35,217 nt of DNA from Streptococcus mitis SK564 (GTDB lineage: Bacteria; Bacillota; Bacilli; Lactobacillales; Streptococcaceae): contig NZ_AEDU01000030.1 of NCBI RefSeq assembly GCF_000148525.1, positions 1-35,217 of the forward strand, given 5' to 3'. Positions 18,106 to 27,005 of the stretch are shown in pieces (the stretch's first letter is position 1; each line of letters starts with the position of its first letter). The translations under genes were made by a program, and so were the position numbers. The notes under the pieces were generated by a model. That model was given only the letters and a program-made list of their open reading frames with translations, was not told the DNA's origin and did not search any database.

Positions 18106-19428
18106 ATGTTAGAATTGCTTAAATCAATCGATGCTTTTGCTTGGGGCCCACCCCTCTTGATTTTATTAGTCGGAACAGGGATTTACCTAACTATTCGGCT
18201 AGGACTCTTGCAGGTTTTACGTTTGCCCAAGGCCTTCCAGCTTATTTTTACCAAGGATAAGGGGCATGGCGATGTATCCAGCTTTGCGGCCTTGTGTACA
18301 GCACTCGCAGCGACAGTTGGTACGGGAAATATTATCGGAGTCGCGACGGCTATCAAGGTCGGTGGCCCAGGAGCCCTCTTTTGGATGTGGATGGCTGCTT
18401 TCTTTGGGATGGCTACCAAGTATGCGGAAGGACTCTTGGCTATCAAATACCGTACCAAGGATGACCATGGTGCAGTGGCGGGAGGTCCGATGCATTATAT
18501 CCTTCTAGGGATGGGAGAAAAGTGGCGACCACTTGCCATCTTCTTTGCCCTAGCAGGTGTTCTAGTAGCTTTGTTGGGAATCGGAACCTTCACTCAAGTC
18601 AACTCGATTACAGAATCTATCCAAAATACGACGACTATTTCACCAGCCATCACAGCTCTTGTGTTGTCCGTATTTGTAGCGATTGCAGTCTTTGGTGGAC
18701 TCAAGTCCATTTCAAAGGTTTCAACTACTGTTGTTCCTTTTATGGCTATCATTTATATTTTGGGAACTCTTACAGTTATTTTCTTTAATATCGAAAAAAT
18801 CCCTGCCACAATCGCTTTAATCTTGACATCGGCTTTTAGTCCAGTTGCTGCGGTAGGTGGATTTGCCGGTGCTAGCATTCGGATGGCTATTCAAAATGGT
18901 GTTGCGCGTGGTGTGTTCTCAAACGAATCTGGTCTGGGTTCTGCTCCCATTGCAGCTGCTGCAGCTAAGACAAATGAACCAGTAGAGCAAGGTTTGATTT
19001 CCATGACAGGAACCTTTATTGATACCCTCATTATCTGTACTCTGACTGGTTTGACTATCTTGGTAACTGGGGTTTGGAGTGGTGATTTAAATGGGGTTGC
19101 CTTGACTCAGTCAGCCTTCTCAACAGTCTTTTCACACTTTGGACCTGCCCTTTTGACCATCTTCCTTGTACTTTTTGCCTTCACGACGATTCTAGGTTGG
19201 AACTATTACGGAGAACGTTGTTTCGAGTTCCTCTTTGGGGTTCGCTTTATCTGGCTCTACCGTGTGGTTTTTGTGCTCATGGTCTTGCTGGGAGGATTTA
19301 TCGAGTTGGATATGGTCTGGATTATCGCAGATATTGTCAATGCCTTGATGGCACTACCAAACTTGATTGCTCTCTTAGTTTTATCGCCAGTCGTTATTGC
19401 TGAGACTAAAAAGTATTTTGACAAATAA
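18106..19428 (+). CDS. Sodium:alanine/glycine symporter (AGCS family)
   Basis: This integral membrane protein imports alanine and/or glycine with sodium. The 440 residues contain about ten hydrophobic segments and the AGCS signature GTGNIIGVATAIKVGGPGALFWMW, followed by ATKYAEGLLAIKYR, GGPMHYI and NESGLGSAPIAAAAAKT. The ATG at 18106 follows AGGAGAAGGA. The glycine riboswitch ahead of it argues that glycine is a physiological substrate or signal. It is monocistronic, with its own terminator at 19431-19457. Confidence 0.95.
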   Translation: MLELLKSIDAFAWGPPLLILLVGTGIYLTIRLGLLQVLRLPKAFQLIFTKDKGHGDVSSFAALCTALAATVGTGNIIGVATAIKVGGPGALFWMWMAAFFGMATKYAEGLLAIKYRTKDDHGAVAGGPMHYILLGMGEKWRPLAIFFALAGVLVALLGIGTFTQVNSITESIQNTTTISPAITALVLSVFVAIAVFGGLKSISKVSTTVVPFMAIIYILGTLTVIFFNIEKIPATIALILTSAFSPVAAVGGFAGASIRMAIQNGVARGVFSNESGLGSAPIAAAAAKTNEPVEQGLISMTGTFIDTLIICTLTGLTILVTGVWSGDLNGVALTQSAFSTVFSHFGPALLTIFLVLFAFTTILGWNYYGERCFEFLFGVRFIWLYRVVFVLMVLLGGFIELDMVWIIADIVNALMALPNLIALLVLSPVVIAETKKYFDK

Positions 19429-19430
19429 TG

Positions 19431-19457
19431 AAATCACACAGCTCGTGTGATTTTTTT
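19431..19457 (+). terminator. Terminator of the AGCS symporter gene
   Basis: The stem AAATCACAC/GTGTGATTT (19431-19439 with 19445-19453) is followed by a run of T, starting 3 bp after the stop. Confidence 0.93.
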
Positions 19458-19537
19458 GCCTATAAATGATTTTTATCAAGCTGATATATAATATATATTA
19501 TGCAAGTGATTGGAAGTGTGATAAACTAATATACAAC

Positions 19538-19605
19538 GAAAATCTTATGAGAGAATAAAGATTTGTCTTAGATAAGCTTAGGAATCAGGATTTTATAAGA
19601 TTTTC
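19538..19605. repeat. Long inverted repeat upstream of the AhpD-like gene
   Basis: GAAAATCTTAT (19538-19548) is repeated inverted and perfect as ATAAGATTTTC (19595-19605), 46 bp apart. The 188 bp gap 19457-19644 otherwise holds only AT-rich DNA with a TATAAT-like box at 19487-19492 lacking a clear -35, and the ribosome site AAAGAGG before the ATG at 19645. Confidence 0.6.
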
Positions 19606-19644
19606 CAATAATATTAGTGTCAATAACAAGAAAAGAGGTATCTT

Positions 19645-20193
19645 ATGACAACATTTACAATCCATACAGTAGAATCAGCACCAGCAGAAGTGAAAGAAAT
19701 TCTTGAAACAGTAGAAAAAGACAACAATGGCTATATCCCCAACCTAATCGGTCTTTTGGCCAATGCCCCGACTGCTTTAGAAGCCTACCGAACTGTCGCA
19801 TCTATCAATCGTCGCAACAGCCTGACACCCGTTGAGCGTGAAGTGGTGCAAATCACGGCAGCCGTTACCAATGGTTGTGCTTTCTGCGTCGCAGGTCACA
19901 CAGCCTTTTCCATCAAACAAATCCAGATGAATGATGACTTGATTCAAGCCCTTCGCAATCGTACTCCAATTGAAACAGATCCTAAATTGGACACCCTAGC
20001 TAAGTTTACCTTGGCAGTTATCAATACCAAGGGTCGTGTAGGAGATGAAGCCTTGGCTGAGTTTTTAGAAGCTGGCTACACGCAACAAAATGCCTTGGAT
20101 GTGGTTCTTGGTGTCAGCCTAGCAAGCCTTTGTAACTATGCCAACAACCTAGCCAATACCCCAATTAACCCAGAATTGCAACCTTATGCTTAA
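19645..20193 (+). CDS. AhpD-like carboxymuconolactone decarboxylase family protein
   Basis: This 182-residue, all-helical protein has the AhpD/CMD motif GCAFCVAGH: redox pair Cys78 and Cys81 with His85, preceded by REVVQITAAVTNG. AhpD-type proteins act as small thiol peroxidases or as reductants for peroxiredoxins. The N-terminal YIPNLIGLLANAP and the C-terminal LGVSLASLCNYANNLANTP are usual in this subgroup. It is flanked by terminators, so it is a single-gene unit. The CxxC supports redox activity; the actual partner is unknown. Confidence 0.87.
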   Translation: MTTFTIHTVESAPAEVKEILETVEKDNNGYIPNLIGLLANAPTALEAYRTVASINRRNSLTPVEREVVQITAAVTNGCAFCVAGHTAFSIKQIQMNDDLIQALRNRTPIETDPKLDTLAKFTLAVINTKGRVGDEALAEFLEAGYTQQNALDVVLGVSLASLCNYANNLANTPINPELQPYA

Positions 20194-20206
20194 TTCATAT
20201 CTGAGT

Positions 20207-20242
20207 AAAATGAAGTCGGAAATAATCGGACTTCGTTTTTTA
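20207..20242 (+). terminator. Terminator of the AhpD-like gene
   Basis: GAAGTC (20212-20217) pairs with GACTTC (20229-20234), extended by A-T pairs outside and followed by TTTTTT. Confidence 0.78.
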
Positions 20243-20264
20243 ATCCCTCATTTAAGCTCTTTTA

Positions 20265-20273
20265 TGCTATACT
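20265..20273 (+). promoter_or_regulatory. Extended -10 promoter of the TDT transporter gene
   Basis: TG-C-TATACT lies 29 bp before the ATG at 20302, and the -35 region is weak. GGAGG at 20292-20296 is the ribosome site. Confidence 0.6.
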
Positions 20274-20301
20274 AATAATAACATGATTATTGGAGGTTAG
20301 G

Positions 20302-21201
20302 ATGAAAAAACTCCCCTTAGTATTTTCAGGTTGTTTGCTAGGTTTAGCAGGAGCTGGAAATCTTATTTTAGATACGTTACCGGTTCTGTCCCATCTATTG
20401 AGTCTGACAGGTTTGATTTTGTGGATTTACTTTCTGCTTCTGCATCTCTTTAATTGGAAGGAAACCAAGCAAGAATTGACCAAGCCCCCTCTTTTGTCAG
20501 GAATGGCGACCTTTCCCATGGCTGGGATGATTTTATCGACTTATGTCTTTCGCGTCTTCTCTCATCTTCCTCTGGTAGCGCAAGGAATCTGGTGGTTTTC
20601 ATTTCTTTTGGATTTGGCCTTGATTGCTGGTTTCACCATCAAATTTGCCTGTCCGGATCGGAGGGTTCATGCTACTCCAAGCTGGACGGTTCTCTATGTA
20701 GGGATAGCAGTGGCAGCCTTGACCTATCCTCTCGTAGGCATCATCGAAATTGCCTATGCGACCTTGAGTTTTGGTTTTCTCCTAACCTTCTATCTCTATC
20801 CGCTTATTTATAGCGATTTAAAGAAACATCCACTCCCACTAGCCATGCTTGGACAAGAAGGAATCTATTGCGCTCCTTTCTCATTGCTTTTGGCTTCTCT
20901 GGTTCGGGTTGGAGGAGTTAGTCTACCGACTTGGGTCTTGATTCTCATGCTCTTGGCCTCCCAATCCTTCTTTTTCTTTGTTTTGACTCGCCTGCCCAAT
21001 ATTTTAAAACAAGGTTTTCAACCAGCCTTCTCAGCTCTCACCTTCCCGACCATTATCACAGCTACTTCGCTTAAGATGGCTCAGGGAATCTTGAAACTTC
21101 CATTTCTGAATTATTTGGTAGTGGCTGAAACTGCTATTTGTTTAATTATTTTATTCTTTGTATTAGGCGCTTATCTGAATTGGTTACGAAAAAAGGTCTA
21201 G
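20302..21201 (+). CDS. TDT family transporter (TehA/Mae1-like membrane protein)
   Basis: This 299-residue, very hydrophobic protein has about ten membrane segments. The spacing and short loops (LPLVFSGCLLGLAGAGNL, GMATFPMAGMILSTYVF, TPSWTVLYVGIAVAAL) match the tellurite-resistance/dicarboxylate transporter family. Members export or import dicarboxylates, sulfite or other small anions. Substrate cannot be read from the sequence. I choose ATG 20302 over the in-frame TTG at 20290, which overlaps the GGAGG site. It is monocistronic and convergent with serS. Confidence 0.8.
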   Translation: MKKLPLVFSGCLLGLAGAGNLILDTLPVLSHLLSLTGLILWIYFLLLHLFNWKETKQELTKPPLLSGMATFPMAGMILSTYVFRVFSHLPLVAQGIWWFSFLLDLALIAGFTIKFACPDRRVHATPSWTVLYVGIAVAALTYPLVGIIEIAYATLSFGFLLTFYLYPLIYSDLKKHPLPLAMLGQEGIYCAPFSLLLASLVRVGGVSLPTWVLILMLLASQSFFFFVLTRLPNILKQGFQPAFSALTFPTIITATSLKMAQGILKLPFLNYLVVAETAICLIILFFVLGAYLNWLRKKV

Positions 21202-21227
21202 CTAGAAATAGCTAAACCTTATTTTTT
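21190..21227. terminator. Bidirectional terminator between the TDT gene and serS
   Basis: AGGT-C-TAGCTA pairs with TAGCTA-A-ACCT around a GAAA tetraloop. An A run lies on the left and TATTTTTT on the right. The arms overlap the TDT stop codon, and the right side reaches the serS stop. Confidence 0.85.
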
Positions 21228-22500
21228 ATGGTTTGATAACTTCAGCTCCACCCATATATGGACGAAGCGCTTCTGGAATGGTCACAGAACCATCTGCATT
21301 TTGGTAGTTTTCAAGAATAGCAGCCACTGTACGTCCAACTGCAAGTCCAGAACCATTCAAGGTATGGAGCAATTTCACCTTGCCATCTGCTTCATCACGG
21401 TAACGGATTTGGGCACGACGGGCTTGGAAATCTTCTGTGTTTGAACAGCTTGAGATTTCACGGTAGGTATTTTGTGCTGGAATCCACACTTCCAAGTCGT
21501 AAGTTTTGGCAGCTGAGAAGCCCATATCTCCAGTAGAGAGAGCAACGACACGGTATGGAAGGTTAAGTTTTTGAAGGATATTTTCAGCGTTGGCTGTCAT
21601 TTTTTCCAATTCTTCGTAAGATTCTTCTGGCTTGGCAAATTTAACCATTTCAACCTTGTGGAATTGGTGCAAACGAATCAAGCCACGAGTATCACGACCA
21701 GCTGAACCAGCCTCAGAACGGAATGAAGGGCTCATAGCAGTGAAGTAGATTGGCAGGTCTTTACCGTCCAAGATTTCATCACGGTAGTAGTTTGTTAGAG
21801 GAACTTCAGCTGTAGGAATAAGGACGTAATTGCTGTCGCTGAGTTCAAAAGTATCTTCCTTGAATTTTGGATATTGCCCAGTACCAAACATAGAGTCGTG
21901 GTTAACCATGTATGGTGTGATGACTTCCGTATAGCCTTCCTTGCCATGCTCATCCAACATAAAGTTGTAGATAGCACGTTCCAAACGAGCACCGAGGCCT
22001 TTATAGAAGAGGAAGCGAGCGCCTGTTACCTTACCACCGCGTTCCCAATCAAGGATACCAAGGTCTTCACCAAGATCCCAGTGAGCTTTTGGCTCAAAGT
22101 CAAACTCGCGTGGAGTACCCCAACGGCGAACTTCCACATTGTCATCTTCGTCAGCTCCAACAGGAACGCTGTCAGCTGGAATATTTGGAAGAGTAGTGGT
22201 AAATTCTGTCAATTTAGCATCGATTTCTGCCAATTCAGCATCCAAGGATTTTACTTCAGCAGATAGGGTTTGCATGGCAGCAATCTTGTCATCTGCATTT
22301 TCCTTGTTGCGCTTAGCTTGGGCAATCTCAGCTGAAACTGTGTTACGTTCAGCCTTGAGAGTTTCAACCTTGACTAAAATGTCACGACGTTTAGCATCGA
22401 TTTCTTTCATCTCATTCAAGACAGCAGCATCTACACCACGTGTAGCCAATTTTTCTGCGACAGCATCAAAGTCTGTACGAATACGTTTGATATCTAACAT
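21226..22500 (-). CDS. serS: Seryl-tRNA synthetase
   Basis: This class II synthetase charges tRNA-Ser. The 424 residues begin [12 protein letters not shown] long antiparallel coiled coil (about residues 30-100, with the [19 protein letters not shown] pattern) is the tRNA-binding arm. The catalytic core has motif 2 in [20 protein letters not shown] and motif 3 in [19 protein letters not shown]. The start at 22500 is set by AAAGGAG just upstream. A 28-residue extension to 22584 is rejected because it runs through the T-box terminator. Expression is probably raised when tRNA-Ser is uncharged. Confidence 0.97.
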   Translation of the reverse strand: MLDIKRIRTDFDAVAEKLATRGVDAAVLNEMKEIDAKRRDILVKVETLKAERNTVSAEIAQAKRNKENADDKIAAMQTLSAEVKSLDAELAEIDAKLTEFTTTLPNIPADSVPVGADEDDNVEVRRWGTPREFDFEPKAHWDLGEDLGILDWERGGKVTGARFLFYKGLGARLERAIYNFMLDEHGKEGYTEVITPYMVNHDSMFGTGQYPKFKEDTFELSDSNYVLIPTAEVPLTNYYRDEILDGKDLPIYFTAMSPSFRSEAGSAGRDTRGLIRLHQFHKVEMVKFAKPEESYEELEKMTANAENILQKLNLPYRVVALSTGDMGFSAAKTYDLEVWIPAQNTYREISSCSNTEDFQARRAQIRYRDEADGKVKLLHTLNGSGLAVGRTVAAILENYQNADGSVTIPEALRPYMGGAEVIKP

Positions 22501-22692
22501 AAGAACTCCTTTATGAAAAAAGCACACCTGACAAAGCGTTGGAGTGGCAGGGCCACGGTTCCATCCAACTTCACAGGTGTGCACTTGATTGTGTATGTAA
22601 TTGTTACTAACGGTAGAATTTCACCTATCCCTCCTATCTGCTCGCAGCACCCGCAGACTTTCTGAAAGAAGAAGATAACCTACTTATCCGTT
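22501..22692 (-). ncRNA. T-box leader of serS (serine-specific)
   Basis: This leader senses uncharged tRNA. Read on the minus strand, Stem I is closed by AACGG (22688-22692) with CCGTT (22609-22613). Near its 3' side is GGTGAAATTCTACC, where TCT (22615-22617) is a plausible Ser specifier codon. The T-box motif GGATGGAACCGTGG with the UGGAACC bulge lies near 22554-22566. The terminator pairs GCACACCTG (22522-22530 on +) with CAGGTGTGC (22574-22582), followed by T6 on the minus strand, and shares the T-box region with the antiterminator. Specifier placement is by pattern, not folding. Confidence 0.92.
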
Positions 22693-22698
22693 GCTATG

Positions 22699-22727
22699 AT
22701 TATACTAAAGTTTCTACTTTTTTGCAA
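22699..22727 (-). promoter_or_regulatory. Promoter of serS, inside the end of manO
   Basis: TTGCAA (22722-22727) and TATAAT (22699-22704) are 17 bp apart on the minus strand. The -35 box lies within the last codons of manO. Transcription should start near 22692, at the base of T-box Stem I. Confidence 0.9.
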
Positions 22728-23085
22728 ATAGATTTTTAAATTTTTGACCAATGGTCTGAATCAGGGTCGGAAGTTTGACGACCTTGTCATTGCCCAGTTT
22801 TTCGCGAGCAATTTTAAGAATGGCACCTGAGTCTTTTGAAGCAAAGAGGAATTTTCCTTTGTCTGTAAAGACTTCGAAGTGGCGACTGATTTTTCGTCCA
22901 GTGACATTGGCTCCAATCTGGTTGATATGGCTCCAAGGAATCTGGATAAATTGCTCGACATTGACGTCTGGGTAAAATTCCAGAGCCTGATCTCCGACAA
23001 GGAATTTCCCAACTTTCCCAGCGATAGAGAGGTAGGAAGTGCCTGTCGTGCTGAGAAGCACTGTTTTGTTAAGCGATTGGGCCAT
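22714..23085 (-). CDS. manO: DUF956 family protein (ManO-like)
   Basis: This 123-residue soluble protein with the DUF956 pattern (MAQSLNKTV, GTSYLSIAGKVGKFLVGDQALEFYP, IPWSHINQIGANV, REKLGNDKVVKL) resembles a PH-like beta-rich fold ending in a basic helix. DUF956 proteins are called ManO because they usually sit in mannose-family PTS operons, where a regulatory role has been proposed; the function is not established. Here it follows lysC after 2 bp and is away from any PTS genes. Its 3' end contains the serS promoter. Confidence 0.8.
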   Translation of the reverse strand: MAQSLNKTVLLSTTGTSYLSIAGKVGKFLVGDQALEFYPDVNVEQFIQIPWSHINQIGANVTGRKISRHFEVFTDKGKFLFASKDSGAILKIAREKLGNDKVVKLPTLIQTIGQKFKNLFAKK

Positions 23086-23087
23086 GG

Positions 23088-24452
23088 TTAGTCTTCCTTA
23101 CTTTCGCCGAAAAAGGCATTGTAGAGGGCTTTAATTGCTGCTTTCTCTTGGTCTTTATTGACAACAAACATGATAGAAACTTCACTAGAACCTTGAGACA
23201 TCATCTGGATGTTGATCTTATTTTCAGATAAAGCGCGTGTCGCAGTAGCAGTTACTCCGATATGGCTCTTCATCTTTTCTCCAACAATCATAATGATAGA
23301 AAGGTCGTGTTCGATTTCTGCATGGTCTACTTCAGCCTTTTGAACCAACTGACGAAGGATTTCTTCTTCCTTGATAGGAGTTAGTTCGCGAGAACGGAGG
23401 ATGATTGAAAGATCGTCGATACCTGTTGGCATATGTTCCCAACCGATGTTAAGATCTTCAAGGATTTGAAGAACCTTGCGTCCAAATCCAACCTCACGGT
23501 TCATGAGGTATTTCGACATGTTGATGCTGACAAAGCCTGAGTCACCAGCAATTCCCACAACTGGAAATTCATCACTACTGTGTTTAAGAACGATACGAGT
23601 ACCTGGATGGTCAGGGTTGTTGGTATTCTTGATAACGAGAGGAATTTTTCCTCGGTAGGCAGGAAGAAGCGCTTCGTCATGAAGGACTGAGAAGCCTGCA
23701 TAGGCTAACTCACGCATTTCACGGTAGGTCAACTCAGGGATTGAGTGTGGTTGGTGGATAATACCAGGGTGGGCTGCAAAGATACCATCAACGTCTGTAA
23801 AGTTTTCATAGAGGTCTGCCTTAACACCGGCAGCAATGATAGAACCTGTAATGTCTGATCCTCCACGTGAGAAGGTACAGATTTGATTTTCCTTGGTAAC
23901 CCCAAAGAAACCAGGAATGACAAGGACTTCATTTGCATTCGTCAATTCCTCAATCTTGTCATAACTTGATGGAATGATGCGAGCGTGACCAGGTTCACTT
24001 GTGACCACAATACCAGCTTCTCTAGGGTGCACATAGCGTGCATCAATCCCATTTTGATTAAAGTAGGCTGCGATCAATTTAGCATTGTTATTTTCACCTG
24101 CTGCTAGGAAAGTATCGTAGAGAAATTCATTTTCTTCAATAGGAAGAGTGGCTAAGGCACGAATGCTTTTAGAGATTTTTTCTAAAACAGCAGGTTTAAG
24201 ACCTAGTTCACTAACCATGGCAGCATAGCGGTCGATAATCCAGTTTTGGCTCTTGCTAATATCGTTACCAGCAACATAGTCGCGGTAGTATTTAATCAAG
24301 GCATCCGTAACCTTAGTATCTTCAGCATTGCGTTTACCAGGCGCAGAAACGACTACAAAACGGCGTTCAGGATCGCTTTTTACGATGTTTAAAACTTTTT
24401 CTAATTGACTAGCAGAGGCAAGAGAGCTACCTCCAAATTTAACAACTTTCAT
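23088..24452 (-). CDS. lysC: Aspartate kinase
   Basis: This enzyme phosphorylates aspartate, the first step toward lysine/diaminopimelate, threonine and methionine. The 454-residue, single-function enzyme has KFGGSS (residues 5-10) for ATP binding, SAPGKRNAEDTKVTD, TFSRGGSDITGSIIA and YENFTDVDGIFAAHP. Two C-terminal ACT domains (VSINMSKYLMNREVGFGRKV and IMIVGEKMKSHIGVTATA regions) make it a likely target of amino-acid feedback. The start has AGGAG nearby. It is probably co-transcribed with manO and divergent from fabM. Confidence 0.95.
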   Translation of the reverse strand: MKVVKFGGSSLASASQLEKVLNIVKSDPERRFVVVSAPGKRNAEDTKVTDALIKYYRDYVAGNDISKSQNWIIDRYAAMVSELGLKPAVLEKISKSIRALATLPIEENEFLYDTFLAAGENNNAKLIAAYFNQNGIDARYVHPREAGIVVTSEPGHARIIPSSYDKIEELTNANEVLVIPGFFGVTKENQICTFSRGGSDITGSIIAAGVKADLYENFTDVDGIFAAHPGIIHQPHSIPELTYREMRELAYAGFSVLHDEALLPAYRGKIPLVIKNTNNPDHPGTRIVLKHSSDEFPVVGIAGDSGFVSINMSKYLMNREVGFGRKVLQILEDLNIGWEHMPTGIDDLSIILRSRELTPIKEEEILRQLVQKAEVDHAEIEHDLSIIMIVGEKMKSHIGVTATATRALSENKINIQMMSQGSSEVSIMFVVNKDQEKAAIKALYNAFFGESKED

Positions 24453-24481
24453 AAGAACTCCTAAAGTAAGTATTTTATACG

Positions 24482-24510
24482 ATTATAGCAGAAAGAAAGG
24501 CTTTTTTCAA
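24482..24510 (-). promoter_or_regulatory. Promoter of lysC-manO
   Basis: On the minus strand TTGAAA (24505-24510) and TATAAT (24482-24487) are 17 bp apart, with TG-C before the -10. It lies 30 bp upstream of the lysC ATG. Confidence 0.9.
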
Positions 24511-24584
24511 TGAAGAAAATAAGCTGCTTTCTAGGATAAAGCGAGCCTTTCTAATCGGCTGAGACACTTTCAGTTGATTTTTTC

Positions 24585-24613
24585 TTGCTTTCAACTCCTA
24601 AAAAAGATATACT
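24585..24613 (+). promoter_or_regulatory. Promoter of fabM
   Basis: TTGCTT (24585-24590) and TATACT (24608-24613) are 17 bp apart. A second TTGACA at 24614-24619 has only a poorly spaced TATAAA (24640-24645, 20 bp), so the first pair is preferred. No clear FabT palindrome is present here. Confidence 0.65.
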
Positions 24614-24661
24614 TTGACAATAAAATAATTTAAATTGCTTATAAAATAAAAAGGAGTCCTA

Positions 24662-25447
24662 ATGGAACACATTATTTATCAGCTTGATGAGGACTTGGCA
24701 ATCCTTACCTTGAATCGTCCTGAGGTCGCGAATGGTTTTCATATCCCTATGTGTGAGGAGATTTTAGAAGTGCTGACTTTGGCAGAGAAGGATCCTGCTG
24801 TGCATTTTATCTTGATTAATGCTAATGGAAAAGTTTTCTCAGTTGGGGGAGATTTGGTAGAGATGAAGCGGGCAGTAGATGAGGATGATATTCCATCATT
24901 GACGAAAATCGCAGAGTTGGTAAATGCTATTTCTTATAAAATCAAGCAAATAGCCAAACCTGTCTTGATGGAGGTTGATGGGGCTGTTGCAGGTGCCGCA
25001 GCGAATATGGCTGTTGCTGCGGATTTCTGTCTGGCAACGGATAAGGCTAAGTTTATTCAAGCCTTTGTTGGCGTTGGCTTGGCTCCAGATGCAGGGGGAA
25101 TTCATCTCTTGAGCCGCAGTATCGGTGTGACGCGTGCAACTCAATTAGCCATGACAGGTGAGGCTTTGACCGCAGAAAAAGCCCTAGAATGGGGGCTAGT
25201 TTACCGTGTTTCCGAAGCTGATAAACTTGAAAAGACGAGAGAACAGCTTCTTAAAAAATTAAGACGTGGTTCAAGTAATTCCTATGCAGCCATCAAGAAG
25301 TTGGTTTGGGAGAGCCAATTTAAAGACTGGCAGGATTATGCTACTTTAGAACTGAACCTACAGGAATCCTTAGCTCAAACAGAGGATTTCAAAGAAGGAG
25401 TGCGAGCTCATTCGGAGAGAAGAAGACCGAAATTTACTGGAAAATAA
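24662..25447 (+). CDS. fabM: trans-2,cis-3-decenoyl-ACP isomerase
   Basis: FabM makes monounsaturated fatty acids in streptococci by isomerising trans-2- to cis-3-decenoyl-ACP, replacing the FabA/FabB route. The 261-residue crotonase-fold protein contains [13 protein letters not shown] (oxyanion-hole region), [18 protein letters not shown], and the active-site Asp143 in [10 protein letters not shown]. By sequence alone it resembles enoyl-CoA hydratases; the specific call comes from its place at the head of the fab cluster. Ribosome site AAGGAG lies before the ATG. It is followed by the fabT promoter rather than tightly coupled. Confidence 0.93.
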   Translation: MEHIIYQLDEDLAILTLNRPEVANGFHIPMCEEILEVLTLAEKDPAVHFILINANGKVFSVGGDLVEMKRAVDEDDIPSLTKIAELVNAISYKIKQIAKPVLMEVDGAVAGAAANMAVAADFCLATDKAKFIQAFVGVGLAPDAGGIHLLSRSIGVTRATQLAMTGEALTAEKALEWGLVYRVSEADKLEKTREQLLKKLRRGSSNSYAAIKKLVWESQFKDWQDYATLELNLQESLAQTEDFKEGVRAHSERRRPKFTGK

Positions 25448-25455
25448 AAAAATAC

Positions 25456-25504
25456 TTGCACTGTTCTTTGAAGTTTGATATAATTTTTTTGTCAAATGTT
25501 TTGA
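25456..25504 (+). promoter_or_regulatory. fabT promoter with overlapping FabT operator-like sites
   Basis: TTGCAC (25456-25461) and TATAAT (25479-25484) are 17 bp apart, with an extended TG-A. The same stretch holds TTTGA (25474-25478), TCAAA (25492-25496) and TTTGA (25500-25504). A FabT-like box ending TGTCAAAT (about 25483-25497) lies over the start site. FabT is known to repress the promoters of fabT and fabK in pneumococcus, so autoregulation is expected. Confidence 0.8.
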
Positions 25505-25538
25505 TTGTGAAAGCTTTTTGAAAAGGAGGGAAAAGAGA

Positions 25539-25973
25539 TTGGACTACCAACGAATTAATGAATATTTAACATCTATATTTAACAACGTCCTCGTCATTGA
25601 GGAAGTTAGCTTGAGGGGTAGTCGTTTCAAGGATATCTCCATCAAAGAAGTACATACAATCGATGTAATTGGAAAATTCCCAGATGTGACGCCAAGTCAA
25701 GTGTCGAAAGAGTTGATGGTGACTCTTGGGACGGTTACGACGAGTTTGAATAATCTTGAACGAAAGGGTTACATTGAACGCATTCGCTCAGAGCAGGATC
25801 GTCGTGTGGTGCATCTACATTTGACAAAGAAGGGTCGCTTGGTTCATAGACTACATAAACGCTTCCATAAGGCAATGGTCGAAAATATTATCGACGGTAT
25901 GAGCAAGGAAGAAACTGAGGTTATGGGCAAAGGTTTGACGAAACTTTATCAATTTTTGGAGGATTTGAAATAA
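25539..25973 (+). CDS. fabT: MarR-family repressor of fatty-acid synthesis
   Basis: FabT represses the fab cluster, with long-chain acyl-ACP as co-repressor in pneumococcus. The 144-residue winged-helix MarR protein has the recognition region [31 protein letters not shown], followed by the wing [17 protein letters not shown] choose the TTG start at 25539, because AAGGAGG (25523-25529) ends 9 bp before it and the protein then begins [10 protein letters not shown]. The longer frame from TTG 25518 would put the ribosome site inside the gene. The stop shares one base with the fabH start. Confidence 0.95.
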   Translation: MDYQRINEYLTSIFNNVLVIEEVSLRGSRFKDISIKEVHTIDVIGKFPDVTPSQVSKELMVTLGTVTTSLNNLERKGYIERIRSEQDRRVVHLHLTKKGRLVHRLHKRFHKAMVENIIDGMSKEETEVMGKGLTKLYQFLEDLK

Positions 25974-26947
25974 TGGCTTTTGCAAAAATAAGCCAGGTTG
26001 CTCATTATGTACCAGAGCAAGTGGTTACAAATCACGACTTGGCTCAGATTATGGATACCAATGATGAGTGGATTTCAAGTCGGACGGGAATACGACAAAG
26101 GCATATTTCAAGAACAGAATCTACTAGTGATTTGGCTACAGAGGTTGCTAAGAAACTGATGGAAAAAGCTGGAATCACAGGAGAGGAGTTGGATTTTATC
26201 ATCCTAGCTACCATTACTCCTGATTCGATGATGCCCTCTACAGCTGCTCGTATCCAAGCTAATATTGGTGCTAATAAGGCCTTTGCTTTTGATCTAACAG
26301 CTGCTTGCAGTGGATTTGTATTTGCTTTGTCAACAGCTGAAAAGTTTATCGCTTCTGGTCGCTTTCAAAAAGGTTTGGTGATTGGTAGTGAAACCCTCTC
26401 TAAAGCAGTCGATTGGTCGGACCGATCAACAGCTGTTTTGTTTGGAGATGGTGCTGGTGGTGTCTTGCTAGAAGCTAGCGAGAAAGAGCATTTCTTGGCT
26501 GAGAGTCTCAATAGCGATGGAAGTCGCAGCGAGTGTCTAACGTACGGACATTCAAGCTTGCATTCTCCATTTTCAGATCAAGAAAATGCAGATTCATTTT
26601 TGAAGATGGATGGACGCGCAGTTTTTGATTTTGCCATTCGGGATGTAGCCAAGTCTATCAAACAGACTATTGAAGAATCTCCTGTAGAGGCGACAGACTT
26701 GGATTATCTACTACTTCATCAGGCTAATGACCGTATCTTGGATAAAATGGCTAAAAAAATTGGTGTCGAACGAGACAAACTTCCAGCCAATATGATGGAA
26801 TATGGCAATACCAGTGCAGCCAGTATCCCGATTTTACTTTCAGAGTGTGTAGAACAAGGCCTCATCCATTTAGATGGTAGTCAGACTGTTCTGCTATCAG
26901 GCTTCGGTGGAGGCTTGACCTGGGGCACGCTCATTCTTACAATTTAG
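25973..26947 (+). CDS. fabH: 3-oxoacyl-ACP synthase III
   Basis: FabH starts fatty-acid synthesis by condensing acetyl-CoA with malonyl-ACP. The 324 residues carry the catalytic triad Cys112 in DLTAACSGF, His249 in LLLHQAND and Asn279 in GNTSAAS, with the C-terminal [12 protein letters not shown] loop. Its ATG overlaps the fabT stop by 1 bp (TAATG), so it is translated from the fabT message. A small hairpin, ATGTG/CACAT at 26954-26968, lies after it, before acpP. Confidence 0.97.
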   Translation: MAFAKISQVAHYVPEQVVTNHDLAQIMDTNDEWISSRTGIRQRHISRTESTSDLATEVAKKLMEKAGITGEELDFIILATITPDSMMPSTAARIQANIGANKAFAFDLTAACSGFVFALSTAEKFIASGRFQKGLVIGSETLSKAVDWSDRSTAVLFGDGAGGVLLEASEKEHFLAESLNSDGSRSECLTYGHSSLHSPFSDQENADSFLKMDGRAVFDFAIRDVAKSIKQTIEESPVEATDLDYLLLHQANDRILDKMAKKIGVERDKLPANMMEYGNTSAASIPILLSECVEQGLIHLDGSQTVLLSGFGGGLTWGTLILTI

Positions 26948-27005
26948 GTAATCATGTGGTGAACACATTGTTATAAAAAACTATTTATTTTAAAGGAGTC
27001 CTATC

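Noticed and set aside
22501..22584. 28-residue N-terminal extension of serS
   Set aside because: It is a translation through the T-box terminator; MLDIKRIR at 22500 with AAAGGAG is the real start.
24614..24645. TTGACA plus TATAAA as the main fabM promoter
   Set aside because: Spacing is 20 bp; the TTGCTT-17-TATACT pair just upstream fits better.
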